The notes under the pieces are model-generated. The model was not told the origin of the DNA, searched no databases, and saw nothing but the letters and a program-made list of their open reading frames with translations. This document shows, one piece after another, positions 1 through 5,321 of a stretch of 31,637 nt of DNA. Numbering within the stretch: the first letter of the stretch is position 1; each line of letters opens with the position of its first letter. The stretch spans positions 1 through 31,637 of the forward strand of contig CAYHPY010000037.1 in the NCBI GenBank assembly GCA_964358485.1, written 5' to 3'. The translations under genes were made by a program, and so were the position numbers. This DNA is from CAYHPY01 sp964358485. Its GTDB lineage: Bacteria > Elusimicrobiota > Elusimicrobia > UBA1565 > UBA9628.

Positions 1-107
1 TGGATCGTCTGGGCTCCGGCGCCGGTCAGGGAGGAGGCTAGAATGGCAAGGGCGAGAAGCGCTCCGTTGAGCCTGGCCTTGGATCCACCCGCGGATGAAG
101 TTTTCAT
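1..107 (-). CDS. Secreted protein, N-terminal fragment (signal peptide only)
   Basis: Only the first 35 codons lie in the window; the gene runs off the left edge. It starts at an ATG (107-105) preceded by a strong AAGGAGG ribosome site at 120-114. The residues seen form a Sec signal peptide: a short basic start (MKTSSAGGSKARLN), a hydrophobic core of Leu/Ala/Ile, then a likely cleavage after GAGA before Gln-Thr. The product is therefore exported, but nothing of the mature protein is visible, so no function can be given. A TATACT hexamer at 132-127 could be its -10 element, giving a normal leader with Shine-Dalgarno. Confidence 0.75.
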   Translation of the reverse strand, partial: MKTSSAGGSKARLNGALLALAILASSLTGAGAQTI

Positions 108-239
108 TGTACGCCTCCTTTTGCAAAGTATAACCCTTGACTCTCGGGGGAGGGAGTTGCGGAGGGCCCACCCGGAGGGAGGCACTGGGCCTAGGAATAA
201 ATAGGTCCAAGGTCCTACTTGGCCCCGGGGCCGGCGAAT

Positions 240-248
240 TGGTATTCT
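240..248 (+). promoter_or_regulatory. Extended -10 element very close to the start codon
   Basis: TGG followed by TATTCT ends 7 bases before the GTG at 256. A TTGGCC at 219-224 could serve as a weak -35. Transcription from here would begin at or next to the start codon. GAGGG lies just before the GTG, too close for a normal Shine-Dalgarno. The perfect palindrome GGCCCCGGGGCC at 221-232 sits inside the putative promoter spacer. Confidence 0.4.
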
Positions 249-255
249 TGAGGGC

Positions 256-1155
256 GTGCAGAAAACGATCCTGATCATCGACGACGACCAAACCTTGGTC
301 GCCCCTCTGAAGGAAGGCTTGGAATCCCTGGGCTTCCGGGTCTGCGTGGCCTTCGACGGCCTTCAGGGAGTCCTGCAGGCCCATCAGGCCAAGCCGGACG
401 CCGTAATCCTGGATTTCAACATGCCGGGCGGGGGCGGGGGAACCGTTTTCGAGCGCCTGCGGGGGGCCCCGGATACCGCCAGGATTCCCATCATTTTTTC
501 CACGGTGATCTCCCTGGACGAACTCAAGGGAAAGGTCCGCGCCGACGGCCTGACTCATTTCCTGAGAAAGCCTGTGGCCCTGCGCCAATTTTTGGCCGTC
601 CTCAACAAGATTCTCGGGGTGGCGGTTCCGGAGGTTTCGGGGGTCTCCGACGTGCTCCCACCGGCCCCGGCCCCGGTCTCCCGGGCGCCGGCCGTTGCGG
701 CGGTCCCGCCTCCCGCGCCCAAGCCCGTCAAACCTCCGAAGTTCCATGAGTTCGAGGTCCGCGTCACCTACGCCGACACCGACAAGATGGGGATTATTTA
801 CTACGCGAACTACCTGCGTTATTTCGAACAGGGGCGGACCGAACTTCTGCGGTCCCTGGGGATTCGTTACCGGGACCTGGAAATCCAGAGGAAACTGTAT
901 TTTCCGGTGGTGGAGGCCAACTGCCAATACCTGGCGCCCAGCCGCTACGATGATCTTTTGGTCGTTCGGACCTGGATCTCGGACATCGGCAAGGCCAGCA
1001 TGCGCTTTGAGTACGAAATCATCGACCAGGATTTGGGCGGCAAGCGGGCGGCCCGGGGCTACACCCGCCACGCCCTGCTCAACGACCTCTGGCGCCCGGC
1101 CCGGGCTCCGGAGGACCTGCGCAAGCTGGTCGAGCCCTATGTGGGGCAAATGTGA
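256..1155 (+). CDS. Response-regulator receiver domain fused to a YbgC-type hotdog thioesterase
   Basis: 299 aa from a GTG start. Residues 1-120 are a CheY-like receiver: acidic pocket D9/D10, phosphoacceptor D53 in ILDFNMPG, a Ser/Thr switch position near 82-83 and the conserved Lys K105 in FLRKP. Residues 125-161 are a Pro/Ala/Val-rich linker. Residues 163-299 are a 4HBT acyl-CoA thioesterase of the YbgC/FadM type, with the family motif YADTDKMGIIYYANYLRYFE at 172-191; D176 matches the catalytic Asp. YbgC enzymes hydrolyse acyl-CoA thioesters and are usually stand-alone proteins of about 135 aa next to tol-pal genes. Here phosphorylation may control the thioesterase; that is inference. The PilT-like gene follows 24 bases later and is probably cotranscribed. 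The smooth Pro-rich linker argues against an assembly artefact. Confidence 0.85.
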   Translation: MQKTILIIDDDQTLVAPLKEGLESLGFRVCVAFDGLQGVLQAHQAKPDAVILDFNMPGGGGGTVFERLRGAPDTARIPIIFSTVISLDELKGKVRADGLTHFLRKPVALRQFLAVLNKILGVAVPEVSGVSDVLPPAPAPVSRAPAVAAVPPPAPKPVKPPKFHEFEVRVTYADTDKMGIIYYANYLRYFEQGRTELLRSLGIRYRDLEIQRKLYFPVVEANCQYLAPSRYDDLLVVRTWISDIGKASMRFEYEIIDQDLGGKRAARGYTRHALLNDLWRPARAPEDLRKLVEPYVGQM

Positions 1156-1179
1156 GCATGGAATTTAGAGGAGGCGCGA

Positions 1180-2247
1180 ATGGCTGATCTTGGCTCCGTC
1201 CTGAAGGCCGCCGTGGCTCAAAAAGCGTCGGATATTTTCCTGGTGGTCGATCAGCCGCCCCTGGTCCGCTTCAACGGGGGCATGGCCGTGCTCCAGGGCT
1301 TTCCCCCGATGAACGGCCAGGACACCGGGCGCCTGATCCTCTCGAGCCTGTTCGAGGAACAGCGGCGCATCCTCTCCGAGAACCTGGAGCTCGACTGCAC
1401 CTTCACGGCCCCGGGCCTGGGGCGCTTCCGGATGAACGTCACCACCCAGCAGAAAGGCCTGCACGCCGTCCTGCGCCTGATCCCACCGACGATCCCTACC
1501 CCGGAGGAGCTGGAGTTTCCCGAGGCCCTCTCCGCCTTGGCGGACCTGCCCCGCGGCCTGGTCCTGGTGACCGGCCCCGCCGGCTCCGGCCGCTCCACCA
1601 CGCTTTTGTGCCTCATCGAGCAGATCAACCGCAAGCGCAGCGCCCACATCGTCACCATCGAGGACCCGATCGAGTATTTCCTCACGCCCCGCCATTCGGT
1701 CATCTGCCAGCGGGAGATCGGCACGCACACCAAATCCTACGCCGCGGGCCTGCATTCGGTCCTCAAGCAGAACGCCGACGTGGTCCTGGTGGGGGAGATC
1801 CTGGACCGGGAGTCCGCCGAGGCGGTCCTGCACATCGCCGAGTCGGGACCGCTGGTCCTGAGCAGCATGTCCACCACCGACTCGATGCATACCGTGGAGC
1901 GCCTGGTGAACCTGTTTCCGGTCGAACAGCATCGCCAGATCCAACTGCGCGTCGCCTCCAACCTCAAGGCCGCCATCTCGCAGGTCCTTCTGCCCAAGGC
2001 CGACGGCCAGGGGATGGTGGCCGCGCGGGAAATCCTGATCATGAATCCGGCCATTGAGAACGCCATCCGGGAGGGCAAGACCCCTCAGATCTATCCCGCC
2101 ATCGAAGCCGGCGCCAAGCAGGGCATGATCAACATGGACCGCTCCATCCTCAAGCTGGTCCGCGGCAAGACGGTCACCGCGCAGGCCGCCTTGGAGAAGT
2201 CCCACCATCCCGAGAGCCTGCAGTCGGCGATGGCCGCGATCAAGTAG
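1180..2247 (+). CDS. PilT/PilU-like type IV pilus retraction ATPase homologue with degenerate active site
   Basis: 355 aa, the normal length for PilT, from an ATG with a strong AGAGGAGG site at 1167-1174. The fold is clear: N-terminal PAS-like domain (about 1-110), then the RecA-like ATPase core. The Walker A loop reads GPAGSGRST (132-140), so the invariant Lys is Arg138 (codon CGC). The Asp box TIEDPIEY (159-166) and Walker B Glu206 in LVGE are kept. The following GEMRD arginine is Leu (GEILD), and the His-box histidine is Ser231 (SMSTT instead of TLHTT). Arginines normally found before Walker B are also replaced. The known family drives pilus retraction at the inner membrane; this copy probably binds nucleotide poorly or not at all and may be a regulatory or structural paralogue. 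Its 3' end overlaps the convergent aldolase gene by 8 bases. Confidence 0.85.
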   Translation: MADLGSVLKAAVAQKASDIFLVVDQPPLVRFNGGMAVLQGFPPMNGQDTGRLILSSLFEEQRRILSENLELDCTFTAPGLGRFRMNVTTQQKGLHAVLRLIPPTIPTPEELEFPEALSALADLPRGLVLVTGPAGSGRSTTLLCLIEQINRKRSAHIVTIEDPIEYFLTPRHSVICQREIGTHTKSYAAGLHSVLKQNADVVLVGEILDRESAEAVLHIAESGPLVLSSMSTTDSMHTVERLVNLFPVEQHRQIQLRVASNLKAAISQVLLPKADGQGMVAAREILIMNPAIENAIREGKTPQIYPAIEAGAKQGMINMDRSILKLVRGKTVTAQAALEKSHHPESLQSAMAAIK

Positions 2248-3298
2248 CGGGCCGCAAGGCCCGCCGCAGGTCCGCGAGGAAGTCTTCGACCGCGGCCGGG
2301 GTCATGTCCCAGGCGCACATCCAGCGGGCGATCCCCGCGCGCTCGTCCCAGGCATAGAAGAAGCGGCGCTTCTGCAGCCGCGACAAGACGGGAGGGGAAA
2401 GCCGGACAAACACCGCGTTGGCCTCCACCGGCTGGACGATTTCCACTCCCATGCAGCGCGCCCCGTCGGCCAGCAGGCGCGCCATGGCGTTGGCCCGCCG
2501 CGCGTTGCGCCGCCACAGGCCGTCCGAAAGCATGGCGTTCAATTGCGCGGAGAAAAAGCGCATCTTGGAGGCCAGTTGCAGGCTCTGCTTGCGCAGGTAC
2601 GGTAATTCCCGGGCCAAAGCGGGGCGGCGGACGATGACGGCCTCGGCGGCCAGCGCCCCGTTCTTGGTCAGGCCGAAGCTCACGAGGTCGGCCCCGGCGG
2701 AGGCCTCGTCCAGGCTCGTCCCCAGAAAGGCCGCGGCGTTGGCCAAGCGCGCGCCGTCGAGGTGCAGGAGCAGCCCCCGGCGGCGGCAGAAGGCCGATAG
2801 GGCCCGCAGTTCCCTCGGGGTGTAGACGGTGCCCAATTCGGTGGCCTGGGTGATGGAGACCAGGCGGGGTTGGACGCGGTGCTCGTCGCCGCGGCCCGAC
2901 AGGCGCGCCTCCAGGACCGCCGGGGTGAGTTTGCCCCCGGGGGCGGGGCAGGGGAGGAGCTTGACCCCCGCCAGGGCCTCGGGGGCGCCGCACTCGTCCA
3001 TGTTGAGGTGGGCGCCTTCCGCGCACAGGACGGCCTCGAAGGGCCGGCAGGCCGCGCGCAGGGCGACGACGTTGGCCCCGGTGCCGTTGAAAACCGGGAA
3101 GGCCTCCGCCGCCTGGAACGCCCTGCGCAGGAGTTTCCGGGCCCGCTCCGTGTAGGGATCGTCGCCGTAAGCGATGAAATGGCCTCGGTTGGCCGCGGCC
3201 ACGGCCCGCAGGACGGCGGGGTGGACCCCGGCGTTGTTGTCGCTGGCCAGGCTGATCGTTCCCGGAGGAGATCGAAAGGGGGAGTTCTTGGGGCGCAT
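2240..3298 (-). CDS. ltaE: Low-specificity L-threonine aldolase family (PLP enzyme)
   Basis: 352 aa from the ATG at 3298; a TTG at 3319 would add seven residues. It is a fold-type I PLP enzyme of the beta-eliminating-lyase/threonine aldolase family, which cleaves L-threonine or L-allo-threonine to glycine and acetaldehyde. Visible marks are the N-terminal SDNNAGVHPAVL substrate loop, FNGTGANVVAL (PLP phosphate contacts), HLDGAR (Asp contacting the pyridine nitrogen) and the Schiff-base Lys in SFGLTKNGAL (K212). No Shine-Dalgarno is seen; instead a TGC-TAACAT sequence (3318-3310) ends 11 bases before the ATG. Its 3' end overlaps the convergent pilT-like gene. An aldolase acting on another beta-hydroxy amino acid cannot be excluded. 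Confidence 0.85.
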   Translation of the reverse strand: MRPKNSPFRSPPGTISLASDNNAGVHPAVLRAVAAANRGHFIAYGDDPYTERARKLLRRAFQAAEAFPVFNGTGANVVALRAACRPFEAVLCAEGAHLNMDECGAPEALAGVKLLPCPAPGGKLTPAVLEARLSGRGDEHRVQPRLVSITQATELGTVYTPRELRALSAFCRRRGLLLHLDGARLANAAAFLGTSLDEASAGADLVSFGLTKNGALAAEAVIVRRPALARELPYLRKQSLQLASKMRFFSAQLNAMLSDGLWRRNARRANAMARLLADGARCMGVEIVQPVEANAVFVRLSPPVLSRLQKRRFFYAWDERAGIARWMCAWDMTPAAVEDFLADLRRALRPAT

Positions 3299-3309
3299 TT
3301 TCGTGGGGG

Positions 3310-3318
3310 ATGTTAGCA
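3310..3318 (-). promoter_or_regulatory. Extended -10 element for the aldolase gene
   Basis: On the minus strand TGC-TAACAT ends 11 bases before the ATG at 3298. A transcript would start only a few bases ahead of the start codon, matching the short-leader pattern seen elsewhere in the window. Confidence 0.35.
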
Positions 3319-3365
3319 AATGCGGAAAACCCGATTGCAGCGCGGGGGATGCCGCAGGGTGCGGC

Positions 3366-3397
3366 CAAGAAAGTTAAGAAAGTGGATACCTGGCACC
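3366..3397 (-). repeat. Diverged copy of the dispersed GGTGCC...CTTG intergenic repeat
   Basis: Read on the minus strand this 32-base element starts GGTGCC, has eight variable bases, then ACTT-NCTT-NNNTT-NCTTG. The two 39-bp repeats bounding the 17.5-21.7 kb island have exactly the same layout and spacing. It lies alone in the 108-base gap between the aldolase and permease genes and contains no obvious hairpin. It is likely a member of the same dispersed repeat family; the link rests on an alignment by eye. Confidence 0.5.
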
Positions 3398-3406
3398 AAC
3401 GCCCGG

Positions 3407-4498
3407 TCAGGTGTAAGGGATGTGGGTCGACTCGAACGGCGCCTCGGTGTCGAAGTAGCCCTCGCTGGAGTACCAGTCCCACCAGACCTTGATCAGGGAT
3501 TTGAGGATGCACGCCGCCGGGACCGCGAAGACCAGGCCGACGAAGCCGAAGGTCTCTCCCCCGATCATCATGGAGAGCAGGTAGGCCAGCGGGTGCATGT
3601 GGACGGAGTGCTTGGAGATGATCGGGACCAGCAGGGCCTCGTCGGCCATGCGGATGCCGGAGAACAGGGCCACCACCCAGAGCCCGGCCTTGACCGTGCC
3701 GAATTGAAAGCCCGCCACCATCCCGCCCACCACCGCCCCGACGATGGCCCCCATGTAGGGGACAAACGAGCTGACTCCGGCCAGGATGGCGATGGCCAGG
3801 GCGTAGTTGACGCCCAGCCACTCCAGGCCGATCCAGGAGGCGGTGGCGATGGCCAGCGCCACGATGAACAGCCCCCGGAGGTAATTTCCCAGGGAGTTTT
3901 CGATCTCCGAGAGCAGGTACAGGGACTGCTCCACGTAGCGGCTCGGAATGGCTTGGATGACCGCGTTAATCGAGCCCCCGCCGTCCATGAGAAGAAAGAA
4001 GGTGATGAAGGGGACCAAAAACAGCAGGGAAAGCACGGGCAGGACGGTGACCAGGTAGTGCGGAAGATTCTGGAACTGCTTGATGAGCGGGTCGTACATG
4101 TTCTGGCTGTATTTCTCCAGGGCCTCGGAGCCGATGGGCAGCCTGCGGGCGACGTAGCTGACCGCCTCGTCCATGGAGGCCTGGAAGCGGGTCATGTAGA
4201 CGGGCGCGTTGGTCTGAAGAAGGTTCATCTCCCGCCCGATGGCCGGCGCCAGGGCCCCGCCGGCGACGCTCAGCAGGCCGAGCACCGAGGCGTAAAACCC
4301 GACGACGACGACGTCCCGGCGGATGCCCCGGATCTCGAAATAGGTGATGACCGGATTGACGATGTAGGCCAGGGTCGCGCTCAGGGCGAAGGGCGTCAGG
4401 ACGTAGACGAGATGGTAGCCGACGAAGGCGGCGGCCCCCGCCACCATCAGGACCGGCGCCCAGGGGAAGGACTTCCGGGCGGCTCCGGAATCAGCCAT
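3407..4498 (-). CDS. AI-2E/PerM family membrane transporter
   Basis: 363 aa, typical length for the family. Hydrophobic segments lie at about residues 12-50, 62-84, 148-170, a long cluster 205-275 and 290-335, giving roughly seven or eight membrane helices in the inner membrane. The family-typical central soluble stretch (about 85-145) precedes the LFLVPFITFFLLMDGG helix, and PYMGAIVGAVVGGMVAG plus the C-terminal GFVGLVFAVPAACILKSLI match AI-2E family permeases. Members have been linked to AI-2 export, Na+/H+ antiport and general efflux, so the substrate cannot be named. Its start overlaps the end of the cyclic-nucleotide-binding gene by 8 bases, implying translational coupling in a three-gene operon. 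Confidence 0.85.
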   Translation of the reverse strand: MADSGAARKSFPWAPVLMVAGAAAFVGYHLVYVLTPFALSATLAYIVNPVITYFEIRGIRRDVVVVGFYASVLGLLSVAGGALAPAIGREMNLLQTNAPVYMTRFQASMDEAVSYVARRLPIGSEALEKYSQNMYDPLIKQFQNLPHYLVTVLPVLSLLFLVPFITFFLLMDGGGSINAVIQAIPSRYVEQSLYLLSEIENSLGNYLRGLFIVALAIATASWIGLEWLGVNYALAIAILAGVSSFVPYMGAIVGAVVGGMVAGFQFGTVKAGLWVVALFSGIRMADEALLVPIISKHSVHMHPLAYLLSMMIGGETFGFVGLVFAVPAACILKSLIKVWWDWYSSEGYFDTEAPFESTHIPYT

Positions 4499-4997
4499 AG
4501 TTGGTCGGCGACTGCTGGAGCATGGCCATTTTCGAGGCGTGGCGCAGGCGCGACGACATGAGCTGGGCCAGATAGGTCATGATCGTGACCCCGACGCGGG
4601 GGTAGAAGGTCAGGATTTCCTCGAGGTCGGACCGGTAGAGCAGGTGGATCACGGAGCGCTCCGAGGCCGTGGCCGTCGCGGTGCGGGGGAGCTGCTCCAG
4701 AAGCGCCATCTCCCCGAAGAAGTCTCCGGGCTCCAGGGTGAACAGCTTGCGCATCCTCCCGCCCTGGTCCTTCTTGGTCAGGATGACCTTTCCCGTCTCC
4801 AGGATGAAAAGGGCGCGGCCGATGTCGCCCTCCATGAAAATGACTTCCCCCTCCTTGTAGACCCGGGAGTGCAGGGATTTGACCAAATGGCCGAGCTCCC
4901 GGCCCCGGAGCTCCTTGAAGAGATCCAGAGAACTGAGGAAGGCCTTCTTTTTCTGGAGGGCCGGATCGGTGAGAAAGCGCCTAAGAAACCTAAGCAA
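4491..4997 (-). CDS. Cyclic-nucleotide-binding (CRP-type sensor) domain protein without HTH
   Basis: 168 aa. Residues about 20-145 form a cNMP-binding beta-roll: LFKELRGRELGHLVKSLHSRVYKEGEVIFMEGD, then LFILETGKVILT, then the phosphate-binding cassette FGEMALLEQLPRTATATA with its Glu and Arg-Thr. There is no C-terminal helix-turn-helix, so it is not a CRP-like transcription factor; the tail is a short helix. The likely role is ligand-dependent control of a partner, perhaps the adjacent permease (inference). The proposed TTG start (4997-4995) directly follows the stop codon of the upstream gene, with no clear ribosome site, so expression probably depends on reinitiation. Confidence 0.8.
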   Translation of the reverse strand: MLRFLRRFLTDPALQKKKAFLSSLDLFKELRGRELGHLVKSLHSRVYKEGEVIFMEGDIGRALFILETGKVILTKKDQGGRMRKLFTLEPGDFFGEMALLEQLPRTATATASERSVIHLLYRSDLEEILTFYPRVGVTIMTYLAQLMSSRLRHASKMAMLQQSPTNYG

Positions 4998-5240
4998 TCA
5001 GTCTTTGTTCCGGGAATTCCAGAATCCCGCGGCGAGGCTGGCGGTGGCCTGGAGGACTTGGAGCCAACCGGAGCGCATGGTCGTGCTGAAATTGTCCACC
5101 TCGTCGTCCACCCGGTAGGTCAGGACTTCGATGGCGCGGGCCGCCGCGCGGATCTGGACCAGGGTCAAAATGAAGAAGACGATGGCGATCAAAAACTCGA
5201 CGGCGATGACGACCAGGGACACGGCGATGATTGTCTCCAT
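4998..5240 (-). CDS. Small single-pass membrane protein, DUF948-like
   Basis: 80 aa from the ATG at 5240; a TTG at 5276 would add 12 residues but falls in the -35 box. A strongly hydrophobic N-terminal helix (about residues 3-27, rich in Ile/Val/Phe) is followed by an amphipathic segment with Asp/Glu/Arg. This layout recalls DUF948-type small membrane proteins, but the similarity is by shape only. It is first in an operon with the cNMP-binding protein and the permease, with no gap before the next start codon. Function unknown. Confidence 0.65.
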   Translation of the reverse strand: METIIAVSLVVIAVEFLIAIVFFILTLVQIRAAARAIEVLTYRVDDEVDNFSTTMRSGWLQVLQATASLAAGFWNSRNKD

Positions 5241-5247
5241 TCGGAGG

Positions 5248-5276
5248 ACTTTAACTTTTTCGCGGGGGGGTGTCAA
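5248..5276 (-). promoter_or_regulatory. Sigma-70-type promoter for the small-membrane-protein operon
   Basis: On the minus strand a perfect -35 TTGACA (5276-5271) is followed after exactly 17 bases by TAAAGT (5253-5248). The hexamer ends only 7 bases before the ATG at 5240 and the gap CCTCCGA has no Shine-Dalgarno, so the transcript would begin at or just before the start codon. Confidence 0.6.
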
Positions 5277-5297
5277 TCATGGCCGGCCCGGCAAATA

Positions 5298-5306
5298 TGG
5301 TAAAAT
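5298..5306 (+). promoter_or_regulatory. Extended -10 promoter element for ileS
   Basis: TGG-TAAAAT is a near-consensus extended -10. It ends 9 bases before the possible TTG start (5316) and 15 bases before the ATG (5322), with no purine-rich ribosome site between. The divergent promoter of the minus-strand operon lies 22 bases away, so the two are back to back. Confidence 0.55.
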
Positions 5307-5321
5307 CGGCCCCGCTTGAAC

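Noticed and set aside
2091..3821. A 576-codon open frame on the minus strand overlapping the PilT-like, aldolase and permease genes
   Set aside because: Arg/Gly/Pro-rich composition with no domain; it runs out of frame through two well-supported genes and is a by-product of high GC.
3320..4561. A 413-codon plus-strand frame opposite the permease
   Set aside because: His/Asp/Gln-rich shadow of a clear AI-2E family gene.
5274..5280. Alternative starts for the small membrane protein (TTG at 5276, ATG at 5280)
   Set aside because: The TTG is part of a perfect -35 box and the ATG is in another frame; the ATG at 5240 fits the promoter and the membrane helix.
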